From Prorocentrum cordatum (lineage: Eukaryota > Sar > Dinophyceae > Prorocentrales > Prorocentraceae), in assembly GCA_963575745.1 (NCBI GenBank), contig CAUYUJ010014179.1, positions 318,161-382,160 on the forward strand: a stretch of DNA of 64,000 bases, written 5' to 3'. The position numbers and the translations under genes were made by a program. The notes beneath the pieces were generated by a model. The model searched no databases and was not told where the DNA came from. It worked only from the letters and a program-made list of their open reading frames with translations. How positions within the stretch are numbered: position 1 is the stretch's first letter; every line of letters starts with the position of its first letter. Positions 41,795 through 53,359 of this stretch are shown here, one piece after another.

Positions 41795-42128
41795 TGTGTT
41801 GAGTAAGTCTGAGTATGAGTAGGTCTGAGTATGAGTATGCCTGAGTATGAGTAAGTCTGTGTATGAGAAAGTATGTGTATGTGTACGTCTGGGTATGAGT
41901 AAGTCTGAGTATGAGTAATACTGTGTATGAGTAAGTCTGGGTATGAGTAAGTCTGTGTATGAGTACGTCTGGGTATGAGTAAGTCGGTGCATGAGTAAGT
42001 CTGTGTATGAGTATGTCTGAGTATGAGTAAGTCTGGGTATGAGTAGGTCTGAGTATGAGTAAATCTGAGTATGAGTAAGTCTGTGTATGAGTAAGTCTGA
42101 GTATGAGCAAGTGTGAGTATGAGTAAGT
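41795..42128 (+). repeat. 18-bp tandem array (GAGTATGAGTAAGTCTGT)n
   Basis: About 18 units with GTCTGG, GTCTGA and TACGTC variants, directly after the 152-bp array. Confidence 0.9.
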
Positions 42129-42214
42129 CCGACAGGAGGGGAGGAGAAAAGAGGAGGAGGGAGAGGGAGTAGGAGGCGTCCAAGTAATAACAAGAACCCC
42201 ATCTTAGGATATGG

Positions 42215-42365
42215 GGAAAAGACGACGGGAGGTTTTTCGCTACTCCGGGGGCCCTTGCCAGGCCTCGGGACCGTCAAAAAACTACTCAGGATGAAAATCA
42301 GGTCCCGGGGAAATAGGTCGAAAACTTTGGGGGTCGACGTCATGAACAAGTCATGACGTCGGGGG
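42215..42365 (+). repeat. Dispersed repeat D1
   Basis: GACGACGGGAGGTTTTTCGC, GGGACCGTCAAAAAACTACT and AACAAGTCATGACGTCGGGG. It runs directly into T2. Confidence 0.8.
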
Positions 42366-42399
42366 TCTGGGTCCCCAGGCATGATCGCGTCGTTCTGGG

Positions 42400-42612
42400 C
42401 CTCCTAGATAGGGTCCGAGTAGATGGGGTCGGAGGATCGCTCCGCATCGCCGATGCATCGCCGATGCGGCTCGACGCGGAGCCCGATCTTCTTCACGCTG
42501 GCGTCGCCGATGCATCGCCGATGTCGCCGATGCATCGCCGACGCATGGCCGCGATGCATCGCCGATGCAGCGCGATCCTTCGACCCCATCTACTCCGACC
42601 CCATCTAGGAGG
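42400..42612. mobile_element. T2 element, 213 bp, 41-bp TIRs
   Basis: Left CCTCCTAGATAGGGTCCGAG pairs with right-end reverse complement CCTCCTAGATGGGGTCGGAG, and the match continues to 41 bases with three mismatches. The core has GCATCGCCGATGCATCGCC palindromes. No frame and no clear target duplication. Confidence 0.85.
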
Positions 42613-42654
42613 ACTCTAGCACAATCGCACCCTGAGATCCATCCCCAGGCATGA

Positions 42655-42810
42655 TCGCGTCGTAGCAAAAACCGGGACGAGAGATTTTTGGCCAATTTCG
42701 GCCCCGGGGGTTCCTCGCCGGGCCTCGGGACGAGGAAACATTTGTCCCAGGGAAATGGTCGGGACTTCCGGGGATCCCGTATTGATATTGAAAGAATCAG
42801 GACGTCGCAT
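42655..42810 (+). repeat. Dispersed repeat D1
   Basis: Diverged beginning (AAAAACCGGGACGAGAGA), GCCGGGCCTCGGGACGAGG, then GAATCAGGACGTCGCATG. Preceded by the CGCACCCTGAGATCCATCCC host sequence also seen near 37700 and 39860. Confidence 0.65.
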
Positions 42811-42862
42811 GTCTGGGCCGAAGAAGAAAAAACGGCATAAGCATAAATATTTGGCGCTCCGC

Positions 42863-42974
42863 GCGGATTTCTTGGATCCGCGCTGAGCTCCCCTGGCGGC
42901 GTCTCCGGCGCCGCCCCCTGGCGCGCTCCGCGCGCCAGGGAGGGGTGTCCAGCGCAAATCCAAGAAATCCGAGC
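42863..42974. mobile_element. T3 foldback element
   Basis: The two arms GCGGATTTCTTGGATCCGCG and (reverse complement of the right arm) CGCTCGGATTTCTTGGATTT face each other around a GGCGCC/GCGCGC-rich centre, giving one long hairpin of about 112 bases. Copy 2 is at 43819-43930. Confidence 0.7.
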
Positions 42975-43515
42975 GAATCGCCAAAAGTTTATGTGAATGC
43001 AATGTGTCGTCTTCTGATCCAGGCGTTGCCCCCCAAGGCAAGGCTCATCTCGACTCCTCCAACTCGGTCCGAGTCGGGTCCGATCGAGTTCGGTTCCGCT
43101 TCGATGCGGCCTCGGGTTCCGATGGGGATTATGGTTTCTCCATGGATGCCTTACTAGCCTGCCAATTCCCGCCGATTCGACTTCTCCCGACTTGGCTGCC
43201 GATTTCTGCCGATCCGATTCATTTCTCGGGCTTATCGCTACGATCATGGTCTCTCCTGCCTGAGGGCTCGACCGCCGTTCGCCAATCGACCAGTCGGGAT
43301 GAGGTCGGATGTATCGAGGTAGGTGCAGATAGATCGAGGTACACCTGGGCAAATCCAGGTAAGTCCAAAGATCTTCAGAGATCTCCAGGTCAATTGGATC
43401 AAATCGTGGCCGCTCCAGCCCGACTCGAAGGACCGCAGGGGTCGTGAAGCTTCCAGCGGGATGCAAATTCTTCATACCGGGTGGTTTCGCTCGGTCTCGG
43501 GCCTATGGCCTATGG

Positions 43516-43683
43516 TTTTTGTCGGGCCTGTTCTTCTGCAGGAGGAATATTCAAAAACAGTAAGAATCAAAATATAGTCAGCGGACGATGTATTGCGCAT
43601 TTTTTGATCATGTTTGCTAATTTGTTGCGTATTTGCTATTCAGTCGCCCCAAATCCGCCTGTAAGGGGACATGCCCGACCTAA
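43516..43683. mobile_element. T1 element with 8-bp target duplication
   Basis: Left GTCGGGCCTGTTCTTCTGCA, right GGGGACATGCCCGACCTAA. Exact GCCTATGG at 43508-43515 and 43684-43691. Confidence 0.85.
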
Positions 43684-43818
43684 GCCTATGGGACCATCAC
43701 AGGTCGATCCAGCTGCAAAAGTGCCGCAGAAAGATGGGGTCCAGGGCTCCCGTCGTGATTGTTCATGGTGTTGCACCTTTCCGCAACGTCGGATCTCAGG
43801 GTATATTTTCCACGGTCC

Positions 43819-43930
43819 GCGCGCATTTCTTGGATCGGCGCTGGGCCCCCTTGGCGGCGCCTCCGGTGCCGCCCTTGGCGCGCTCCACGCGCCAGGGAGG
43901 AGAGCCCAGCGCCGATCCAGAAATCCACGC
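43819..43930. mobile_element. T3 foldback element (copy 2)
   Basis: CGCGCATTTCTTGGATCGGC and CAGCGCCGATCCAGAAATCC arms around CGGCGCCTCCGGTGCCGCCC. Confidence 0.7.
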
Positions 43931-44244
43931 GGACCTCCAGAAGTTTATGCTCATGCGGTTTTCGGGCGTTGCTTCCTGGAGAGGGGGGGGGCGGAGCGGC
44001 AAATGGGGGGGGGGAATACTGTACCTTTCGTCCCCGAGAGATGCCCTGCAATAAGAGCCCCCCTGGTGCCCAACAGGGGCACGAACGGTGCACCTTTCTC
44101 CCCCGCTTTGTATCGCCCCCCTCGCAGGAAGCAACGCCCGAAGTTTTGTGTCCGGCTGGGCTTGGCCTGAGAGGTCTCAGCGCCCCCCGGGCCCCCGCGA
44201 GGTCTCCGCGCCTCTCCGCTCCTCCCAGGCCCCCTCGGGCAGTG

Positions 44245-44400
44245 CAAAAAGATCATGACAGGAGGTGCTCCATAATTTGCAGTTCTTGGGGGCCCTTCCC
44301 GGGCCTCAGGACCGCCCAAGAACGACTCAGGATGAAAGACCAGTCCCGGGGAATGGGTCGAAGTTTCTGGGGGTCGTCAGGAAAACCTCATGGCGTCGGG
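44245..44400 (+). repeat. Dispersed repeat D1
   Basis: AAAAGATCATGACAGGAGG, GGGGGCCCTTCCCGGGCCTC and GGGAATGGGTCGAAGTTTCT. Confidence 0.75.
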
Positions 44401-44477
44401 GGTTTGGGCTTCCGGCGGCGGGAACGGGGGCCCAGGTCTTTCCGATTGTATATGAGTTTTTCGATCCAGGCGTCCTT

Positions 44478-44630
44478 CAGAAAGGGAAAACACACACACA
44501 AATAATCGTCGATCCCCCCAAAAAGATAGGAAAATATGGGAATTGGGCGGGAAGACAAAAACCAGAAAATATAGGAAAATATGGACAATCATTTTATTTG
44601 TGTGCATTTATTTGTGTGTCCTTGGGCCCC
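44478..44630. mobile_element. T6 AT-rich miniature repeat (copy 2)
   Basis: GGGAAAACACACACACAAAT start and TTATTTGTGTGTCCTTGGGC end. GGAAAATATGGGAATTGGGC lies in the core. Confidence 0.65.
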
Positions 44631-44944
44631 TTGAGTCCTCCCAGATCTGTCGGCCTCTCGGGGCCCGGTGTTGCGGACCCTGGGGGGGGGGACCAGAGAG
44701 GAGTCCGGGGCGGAAAGATCACTCCAGGGGAAGAGGTCGGCACCTCTGGGGTCATGGGGGAAAAATGCCGCATCGGAGGTCGTCCGGGGGACGACTCCCG
44801 GCTTCGGGGGGCCCTTCTTCCCCCGTCTTCCGCCGCTGTGTGTTCCCTCGCTGGGCCCCTGGCCTGTGTTTTGAGCGAGATGTTAGCAGGTCTGCTTTGC
44901 ACGGAGGTGGGTGGGGGGGGCTCCCCAGCGAGCCCCTGAGGGAA

Positions 44945-45105
44945 AGCTGTCAGGAGGGAAGAAAACACACAGACACAATTCATCTTCACAACATATGGGA
45001 ACATATGGGAAGTGGGGGGAAGACAAAAACCCAGACAATAGGAAAATATCGGGAATCCAGTTCTCTGTGTCTATTTATTTGTGTGTCCCAGGGCCCCTTC
45101 AAGTT
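44945..45105. mobile_element. T6 AT-rich miniature repeat (copy 3)
   Basis: GGGAAGAAAACACACAGACA start, GGGAACATATGGGAAGTGGG core and TTATTTGTGTGTCCCAGGGC end. Confidence 0.65.
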
Positions 45106-45269
45106 GAGACCACACAGCCCGAACGTTGCTTTCACGCTTTACCGTCCCAGCACCAAGCGAAAAGGCGGGGGGGGGGCAGGCGGCGCAAGCAGATCTGCTA
45201 GAATCCAAATGAGAGAACAAGTCGAGCCGTGACGAACAGCTGGACCCGGGGTCCCAGACCCCCTTGGGC

Positions 45270-45425
45270 AATGAAAAGATCATGACGGGAGGTTTTTCGC
45301 TATTTTCGGCCTCTGGGGGCCCTTACCGGCCCTCGGGATCGTCAAAAAACGATTCAGGATGAAAAACCGATCCGGGGGATTAGGTCGAGACCTCCAGGAG
45401 TCGACGTAATGAAGAAATCATGACG
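45270..45425 (+). repeat. Dispersed repeat D1
   Basis: AAAAGATCATGACGGGAGGT, CGATTCAGGATGAAAAACCG and GAAGAAATCATGACGTCGTG. Confidence 0.8.
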
Positions 45426-45429
45426 TCGT

Positions 45430-46340
45430 GGGTCTGGGGACCTGGAAACTTGTTGGGGAGCCCGTGTTGAACAAAGCAGGAAGCTGGATGTCTGGCATCG
45501 CGCAGTCGTGTGCTGAAGTTCCTGTCCTTTGCATGCTATTCATCTCGGTGCGCGGTGGCTTCGAAGGCAGCCGCTGTCGCCAGCCATTTCCGCCTGACGT
45601 TTGCGCAGGCACAGCTGTGTGCGCCTTGGTCTAAGTATCGACCGGGTGGCACATTGGCTTACAGTGCAGCCGGATCCCTTGGTTTTCCCTAGAGTAATTA
45701 AATATGTTGCGGCGCTTCAAGCAGATGCGCACTCTTTTGCCAATCGTTGATTACACGTGATTTGCTTCAAAGGATCTCGGTACGCTCTTGTTGCGATCCT
45801 CCGCGCCTTGCCTCTTGAGGCACTGGCGATTTTATGCTCAGGACTCGAGCTTCGCCTTTGAAGGGGAGCCCAGCCAACGGGATCTCGGACCTCTCAGCTC
45901 CCTCTCTTCTCCTCTTCATCTCTCCCTCCCAGCCCCTCCCCTAACCCAAGCATGTAGGAAACTAATGACACATTTGAGGCCTGGCATGCACACCTGCAGG
46001 CAGGCTAGCCACGACTTGGGGGGGCTGTGGTCCTTTACGCCCCATCGGCTTCGACGCCTCTCTCTCGGAAAAGAATCGTCGATACGATGGGTGCCCCTGG
46101 GGCATGAGGAGCACACGTCCAGTCCTCCGACGTAGCCAGTATCTCGCGATGCAGGCCCCTGCTCAACATAATTGAATTATAGCTCCTTTCAATGCTGATC
46201 TCAGGTTGTAAGGACATGGGGTCAATAAGCATGCGCCGCGGGAGTCTTCAGTTTTTCCATGTTGTGTGTTTAACACGAGTTAGTCGCGAACGCATGGTAA
46301 TGTTATGCAGTATGTTGTTCATGTCTAGTACAAATCATAC
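45430..46340. other. Unique-looking stretch without a clear gene
   Basis: No recognisable repeat. The frames of 60-115 codons lack convincing bias. It could hold intron or intergenic sequence. Confidence 0.4.
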
Positions 46341-46399
46341 TGATTCGCGTGGGCGGTGATGCTTAAGATCGTGAAGAGGAGTAAGATCGGGGAGTTGAT

Positions 46400-46746
46400 G
46401 GGAATAGGACGAGAATAATGTTGAGGATGGTGATGATGATAATGAGGATGCGGATGATGATGAGGACTGGTCGCGGATGGATGAAATTGATGGAAATGTA
46501 ATGAGGCTGGGGACGATGATTGATGTTGGTTGTTAACAGTGTTGCTCATGATGGTGAGTGAGGAAGAAGATGTTGATGACGATGATGCATGGCTGATGAG
46601 GGTGCTGGTGTTGGTGGTGACGGTGATGGTGATGACGGTCATGATGGCGATGGTTATGATAATGTTGTTGGCGACGGCGAAGAGTATGATGTTGTTGATA
46701 TTGATGATGGTGTTGATGATGATGATGATGATGATAGTGACGACGC

Positions 46747-46838
<92 letters not shown>

Positions 46839-47045
46839 TCTGGGGGGAGGGGAGGAGGAGGAGGAGGAGGAGGAGGAGGAGGAGGAGGAGGAGGATGAAG
46901 AGGAGGAGGACGAGGACGAAGAGAACGACGAGGACGAGGGGGGAAATGAGGCAGGATGAGGAGGAGGAGGTGGAGGAACACCATGAACACGAGCTGGAGC
47001 GAGCAGCCGTTGGAGGAGGAGGAGGAGGAGGAAGATTTAGGAGGA
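46400..47045 (+). repeat. ATG/GAT then GAG trinucleotide tracts
   Basis: Degenerate GATGATGGT (46400-46740), pure (GAT)n (46740-46838), then (GGA)n (46850-47040). The poly-Asp, poly-Met and poly-Ile frames are repeat readings. Confidence 0.95.
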
Positions 47046-47123
47046 GTGGCTAACGCGAGTCTGGCCCACACTACCCACCGGTAGCAGCAGGCAAGTCGTG
47101 CTGCACGCGACATTCACATTACG

Positions 47124-48384
47124 CTGATATCGTTGGGGCTGCAGCACGCACTTGCATCTATTGCCACGGAGATGGTACTGCACCCCAGACCCAGTGGGAT
47201 ATTGTCAAGCCTCGCTGGCGTTGTAAGAGCTGCGCTCATGACAAGACGGGGAAGCCGCCCTGGATCAATTGGAGGGGGAGGACGAACTTTGCCCTCTGCA
47301 GCATTCACAAGGAAGTCTGCGTTGGCTCGATTTCCCCAGGGGCTGCTGGTGCTGAAGTTGGTTGACTGTGTGCCAAGGTGCGGAAGCTCGAGTTGCAGGC
47401 TCGCGTCAAGGTTCGTGGTGGTTTTTTGTTTTTGTTTTTTTTTGACAAAAAAAAGCAGTCCACCCAGCAAGCCACTGGGGAAATCTCATCCTCGACAGCG
47501 AGAGGCTCAAGGACGCCAAGGCATTTTCTGGCTGCGGTCAAGAAGGCGCTGGGGGCTGCCAAGGCGTTTGTTGGCCCAGTTTGGACATGGGCTTGCGAGA
47601 CATTGATGTGTGCGCGCTAGCCTCCAGCAGTCGCAGAAAGCGGCCAAGCCTGTTCATTCCCAAGTTCACGTGGTCACTATTCGATTCGAGACAGCTGAGA
47701 GGAAGTTCCAACAAAGCCGTGATGCGGTTGCTAAGCAGCGCCAAGAGTTTTCAAATCTGGACTCAGCTATCGCCATAGCTGAGGATGACGTCTTGGCTCA
47801 GGAGGCCGCCAAGCAAGAGCTGTGTGCGCAAAGTTGGTGATGCAGTCTGCAGGGCGTGCTGCTATACTGCAAGCCCTTCAGTTCACTTTCACCAAGTCGC
47901 AGGATGTGTTCACGGGGATGGGCATCCGCGAGAATGTGAGGGGAAAGGCCAAGACCCTCGCCGAGCAATCCCCTTCCGTGGCCAATGTGGCGCCAGGCCC
48001 GCCTTGTGCTTTTCGTGGGGCTGACAATGGTCCTGATCAACCTCCTGGGCCGGTTCAAAGCGCGCCGCAGATTGCGCCATGGAGCACTGACTCGCAGTCC
48101 CCCACCCGGGTTCGACATTGTCTGAATGCCTTCAGTTTTCTGCCAGCTGGTGCCGATGATGATTTTGTGTTGCAGCGATCTCGCAACTTGGCGCAGCGAG
48201 GGCTCAGGCCCCCTGAATCGGCTGCTGCCGAGGGGGGCCCAGTGGTCCACGGCCTTCCATGGGGGCGCTCAATCGATGACGAGTACATCGATGTCTTGCA
48301 GCCGTCAGCCGTCAGCTGTCAGCTGAGTTGTCCTACCACCCCTCGCGCTTGGAGGAATCGCTTCGGCAAGGCCATGACAATCTG
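47124..48384 (+). pseudogene. Decayed retroelement-type ORF: zinc-binding N-terminus and coiled coil
   Basis: The plus strand encodes a Cys/His cluster, CIYCHGDGTAPQTQW then RWRCKSCAHDKTGK and LCSIHKEVC (CxxC, CxxC, CxxHxxxC). This is followed by helical coiled-coil sequence RFETAERKFQQSRDAVAKQR and AIAEDDVLAQEAAKQELCA, then AKLVMQSAG and polar sequence to a stop at 48382-48384. The pieces lie in different frames: a TGA at 47363 interrupts the first, a shift occurs near 47600, and another near 47828 between QELCA and AKLV. A poly-T/poly-A insertion (47423-47457) splits the linker. A zinc cluster followed by a long helix is the usual beginning of dinoflagellate LINE-like ORFs (from memory). 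No endonuclease or RT motif is recognisable downstream. It is probably an inactive remnant. Confidence 0.5.
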
Positions 48385-49640
48385 ACGTCGGATTTTGGTC
48401 CAGAAGGCAACAAGTTGGTCGGCAGCGTTAGGCAGCGCGGTCCCCGCAGCGAATTTTTGAACAGGCGCACAGCGCCCTCCTACACAGGGCGGGGGGCATC
48501 CCATTCGATCGGGCAGCTAGCATTCGGTTTCTAGCAGAGCCCTCCCCCGTGGCGCGCGGCCCTGCCGGCGGCGCCGCCACCGCCGTGCAAGTCGACACCT
48601 GCGCCCGCGACAAGTCAGTCTGGCCTCCGCCGCTTGCTGCAGCCAAAGCGCCGACGCGCGTAAGACCGACGCCCCGAGTGAATCGCCGACGCTATCTCCG
48701 CCGCCGCCGTCGGCGTTGGCTGCGGCCGATTGGATACCTTCTTGCTATCAACTTGGCACTCGTGCAGGCCAATCATCGTGCCGCCACGGTTCTTGACGCG
48801 CATAGCGCATTGTTCGCATCGCCCAGAGAGGGGCGCGCGCTGCGCTCTGGCGCGTTTGGGCTGCAGCCCTGGCGCGCATTGTAAACGCAAGTGGTCGGGG
48901 GGTCCCGCGGGCGCCCGTGAGCGCAGGAACCGCCCGCAGCTGCCTCGCGAGGCCAATCTCCGCCAAACGCTCGAAAGTCAGCTCCCACCCCGTCGCCGAG
49001 GCACCCTTCGCTGTGTGCAATCGCACTATGGGGGCCGAATCCGCCTTTCAAGCGGACGCCGCCACTGCGCCGCGAGCATTTGCGCGCAGCACAACCTGGG
49101 CATCCCTAATAGTTGCAGCTCTGCGGTTTCCGCGGCGCCTCACGTCGTGACCATGGGCCGGGCCCGCAGGTGCCATCGCCTCCCGGGCTGGGTCGTTGCT
49201 ACTTTCGGGGGAGCGTAAGACCCGGGTTTGCCAGGACTCGGGTTCGCCATCGTTTTTTGGCGACCGCGCCTCGGATTTTGACGAGGAGGAGTTTCGTGGG
49301 ATGTCTGCAGCGGGAGGCCTCGTCAACATGCAGGCTCGGCCTCGTCATTTTTTTGACGACCTCGTCGGGGATTTCCGAGTCCACTGTACCCGGGTCTTAC
49401 GTCCCCCTGATACTTATTATTCGGGACATGGCGTCCACCACAGGATACGTGCGTGGCGTCTCGGAGTGGTCCAGCCTTCGGGCGGACGCTGTGCTACCAT
49501 CCTCGACCCGTCCCAGCCGACCAGGCAGGTCTACGCCGTCGACGCGGCCCTGGCCCTTGGCGCCCTCTGGCGACCTGACCAGTGTGTACCTGGCCTTTTC
49601 TCGCTACAGTGTCTGTGCGGATTGTGCGTGTAGGACACTC
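48385..49640 (+). other. Possible continuation of the decayed retroelement
   Basis: GC-rich, with several medium frames on plus in changing registers (for example GPEGNKLVGSVRQRGPRSE near 48400 and AINLALVQANHRAATVLDAH near 48750). This would fit an eroded coding region, but no motif identifies it. Confidence 0.25.
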
Positions 49641-49832
49641 TCTGTCTGTCTCGACATGGCACCTACACCGTGGTGGACTGGCGCCGCGGCGCACAGTTGG
49701 GAATTCCCTGGCACTTTGCCACAGGTCTGCATGATGCTCGAGCTTTCCTGGGCGTTGCAGTTGCCGCCGCTGCCGCAGCTGCTGCCTCTGAGGGCTGGCC
49801 CGGCCGGCTCGCGCTGCGCTTTGCAGCTAATT
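49641..49832 (+). pseudogene. Protein-like fragment, unknown
   Basis: The plus frame reads RHGTYTVVDWRRGAQLGIPW, HFATGLHDARAFLGVAVAAA and SEGWPGRLALRFAAN before TAG. Codon choice and residue balance look like real protein. It begins after an in-frame TAG at 49631 and has no start codon, so it is an exon piece or a relic. No family is recognised. Confidence 0.25.
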
Positions 49833-50860
49833 AGGCTTGCCCGTTGGCCCGGACACCCTGCTCGCCGCCTGCGCGTTCGCTTGCGGCCGCGACCAAAAAG
49901 GTTTCCGCGGCGCAAGCTGCTATCCAACGCCATCGCGCGAATGGAGGGACGATTGCGCACGGGCTGTGGCTCGGCGGTCGCGCAAGCCATCGCGCCCCCG
50001 CTATTGCCCCACCGCGCAGCCCAACATCGCAGATCGCCCCATCACCCATGCGCCCGTTCCATTTCTTATCGCGCCGCGTTTTTTCCTCCCCGCGCCGAAA
50101 ACTCGGTGCAACAAAAAACCCAATCGACAAATTCGCATTGCTGCCGACATCCAAACAGTAGCCCATGAACCAGAGAAGTGAGGAAGCCAGCGGAGCACCT
50201 GACATGGGCACACCAGGTTAAACGCACGGTGGTCAACGTTGGGACATGAGTGGTCGAGCGACGTTCAAATTAGCAGCGTGTCCTTTGCCATGTTGAGATC
50301 TAGTGTGATTGCTCGGAAGGTTTAGTGCACTTTTCGTGTTGCCAAGTGCCCAGGGCTAAGGGACAACAAGATCATGTTACATTTTTCCACCGCGCACATG
50401 TTCAGACTTAGGACACATACAACAGTCACTGCCTTTATTTCCTCACCACAATCGCAACACCGCCGCCCATATGATGAGATTCTGCGGTATCGCATGTTGA
50501 AGTTTTAGCATGCACGCGGGCAACACCTGGTATACCTAGTTCGTCGTTGATTGGGTTTGGGTGTTCGCGTTGTGTGTTTCTTCGTACCGGCTTCAGTCGA
50601 TTCAACGACCAATCATGCCATGATTGTAACACAACGTAAAACGTATACACGTGAAACGGACGTTCTAATTGTTCGCAGGTTGCTACATCGTTATACGTGG
50701 TTACAAGTTGTCACCAAAGGCTGAACGTTGCCTTGACCAGCGGACATGGTTTTTTCGCATTGCATAACATTTTATGTTGCGTATGCACGCACGTGTGTGT
50801 AGTAGTCATATCTGATTCGCTGGAACAGCCCAAACATACAAAAAGACAGCGATCATCTGA
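49833..50860. other. Gene-free stretch
   Basis: 50210-50840 is relatively AT-rich and unique, with no frame beyond about 95 codons and no recognisable repeat. Confidence 0.45.
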
Positions 50861-50864
50861 GTGG

Positions 50865-51005
50865 AGGTCTGGACTCGTTCCCCAGGACCATGCAGCTTTG
50901 CATCCCGGGTCGTTTTTGATTGACTGTCCCCGGGGCCCGGCGAGGGACGTCGGAGGCCGAAGGTGGTCAAACCGTTCGTCGTGATCTGTTTCGACGACGA
51001 GCGGA
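50865..51005 (-). repeat. Dispersed repeat D1
   Basis: Inverted and diverged: GAGGTCTGGACTCGTTCCCC, CCGGGGCCCGGCGAGGG and CGTTCGTCGTGATCTG. Confidence 0.6.
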
Positions 51006-51779
51006 GGTCTTGACAGCTCCTCCCGGTTGTGGCTGGTCGGATCAGTCGGCCTACGCATCGTCTGCCAGGCAGTGCCAAGGGGCTTTCACCACCAAGGGGG
51101 CCGCCGCCTCCACGAGACGGGCACCCCAGTATTCCACAGGATTCCCAAGGACACCCGGGAGCGCCCAAAGTTTCCTCGACGCCCGATCTTCAATTGTTTT
51201 CGATATTCGATTTGCGGGGAGAAGTGGCGATCCTCAGAGCGTCCAGGGCTCGCTAGGGATTGGTTTGTCCCCCAAAGCGGCGGACATCTTGCCGAGACTT
51301 TCCGTAAACCTTGCCCGGAGGGTTCTGGTAGTTCGGAGGGCTTTAGGATGGTTTCAAGAGATTTTTGGTCGTCTTGGGGGCAAGCCAGTCCATAGCGAAC
51401 CCTGGGCTTGTCTAAGCCGACCCCCCTTCTGGTGACCTCGCTTTGGCACTGTCCGAGTCTGGTCGACCGAGGCGAGCCTCGCCCGGGGGCGCGGAATGCT
51501 CCCCACCATCGGTTTTTTTGCCAACGAACCACAAGGAGTCACGCCTCGGGGCGCGATGGCGCCTGCGGGATGAGAAAGCATGGGAGCATCGCCATCGCTG
51601 CCAACATCGCGGCTGCCTGATGTCACATCGGTTTTGCAATGTCTCTCCCGTCCCGAATTCCCTCTCGAAATATTACTCGCTTCTCTTGGCATTGCAAGAA
51701 GCACCCCCGTCTGAAAGACGAGCACCCCGCGGGCCAGGGGCGCCAAAGAAGGAACCTCAGAGGAGGAGAAGGTACCCAT

Positions 51780-52076
51780 ACCTCGGCCCTTTCCTCGTTT
51801 TCCCTCTTTTGGGCCTCCTCGGAGGCCCTCGTCGCCACCGCTGGATTCGCCTCGAAATCGTGGTCAGAACGCACCCCGGGAGAGGTCCAGAGAGTGTATC
51901 GGTACCTTTGGTTTCCCCAGAACCTTTTTCGTTGGGGAGGGGTTCGGTGTCCCTTGAGTGGTCTATAGTTTGCCCTCGGTGTTCCTGAGGTTTTCCATGT
52001 CAAGTCGAATTCTAACTTATGGGAAAAAGGGGGCCTCGTTCCTTATCTGGGGTTCCTTAGGCCAGTGCCCCAACTG
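51780..52076. repeat. E5 copy 2 followed by a T4 element lacking its left end
   Basis: 51780-51930 matches 31545-31680. 51915-52076 has CGTTGGGGAGGGGTTCGGTG, TGTTCCTGAGGTTTTCCATG and the right end GCCAGTGCCCCAACTG. No left CAGTCGGGG end is present, and the right flank is CA rather than TA. Confidence 0.65.
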
Positions 52077-52189
52077 CAGCATCGCAGAAAGTTTGTCGGG
52101 GTGTCCAGCGAGGGGCTCCCGTGTTGGAAAGGAGCCGCCCTCCTCTCCGTGCAACGGTTGCACAAGTTTACACTGTCTGGCGGTGTTTC

Positions 52190-52245
52190 CTCCTCCTCCT
52201 CCTTTTCCTCCTCCTCCTTTTCCTCCTCCTCCTCCTCCTGGTTCC
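52190..52245 (+). repeat. CTC microsatellite
   Basis: (TCC)n with two TTTTCC interruptions. Confidence 0.9.
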
Positions 52246-52689
52246 CCCGCACTGACCTGCAGGGACTCGTGAACGTAAGGTAGCGAGTCTCTTTTACGGG
52301 GCCACCTCGGAACTCAGTCCTTGAGCAACGTGGTATGCCCCCCTGCCGGCCCTAGCGAGAAGGCAGGGCTGTTACACAACCACTCGCAGGGGAGTTTGGC
52401 AGAAGTGCGTAAGACACCAGCGTAGGTGTTTTGACGTTGCACCCCCTTTATGGCGGATGTCCTTGTCCTTGTCCTCCTCCTCCTTACAGTGGACGTTTCA
52501 CGCCACTTCCCCATCTTGCGAAGGAGCCTCCCTTCATCCGCGCATACGTTACATATTATGTCCAAGCGCCTGGTCGCTACATTCCAGGACGTCTCAAGCG
52601 AGAGCCCCACGTTTACAGAGCCGCCCTCCGTGTGTTTCTCCCCAAAAAACAGAGCTTGCATGAATGGGTTCTTACTGCTCTTCCGAGAA

Positions 52690-53235
52690 ACTCGGACGGG
52701 CGGCTCCGTGGTCGCCGTCGCCACCCCGTCGCCGTCTCGTCGGCCCGGGGCTTGGTCTGGCGGCTCCGTGGTCGCCGTCGCCGCCCCGCCGCCGCCTCGT
52801 CGCCGCCCGTCGTCTGGGCCTGGGGGTCTGTCTGGCGGCTCCATGGCCCCCGTCGCCGCCTCGTCGCCGCAACAAGGACTGCACGACATAGATCGATCAC
52901 ATGGGCTGCACCGTATCGATCCCACCATTTAGATTGTACCACATCCAGCGCCCAATACATTGCACAGGATAGCTCGCACCACACAGTTTGTTCCACAGAT
53001 ACACTGCACAACACATATAATGGACCACATAGATCGCTCCACATATATTGCACCACGTCGAGCTCACCGCATTGATTGCTCTTCGTGGTTGCACAACACG
53101 GGCTTCACAACATATAGTGTATAACATATACAGCGCCACGTAAATGGCACCTCATAGATTGCACAGCATGCGCTACACAAGGAATATTGTAGCACATAGA
53201 TTGCACCACCCATATTGCACCACGTATCGGAGGTT
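52690..53235 (+). repeat. CGCCGTCGCC repeat followed by TAGATTGCACCACA motifs
   Basis: 52690-52875 has about three units of GGCGGCTCCGTGGTCGCCGT. 52870-53235 has many CACATAGATTGCACCACA-like motifs. The same pair of blocks, shorter, occurs at 6915-7170. Confidence 0.6.
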
Positions 53236-53359
53236 GTTGGGTAAGATCGAATGGGAGCTCAGAGCCCCCCAGTGGGAAATCGGTTTCGGTTTCGGTTTCG
53301 TGTCTTGCGCTCGGGCGAGGCAAGCTGGGTGGGCGGGCGAGAGGACTGATTCCACTGTC

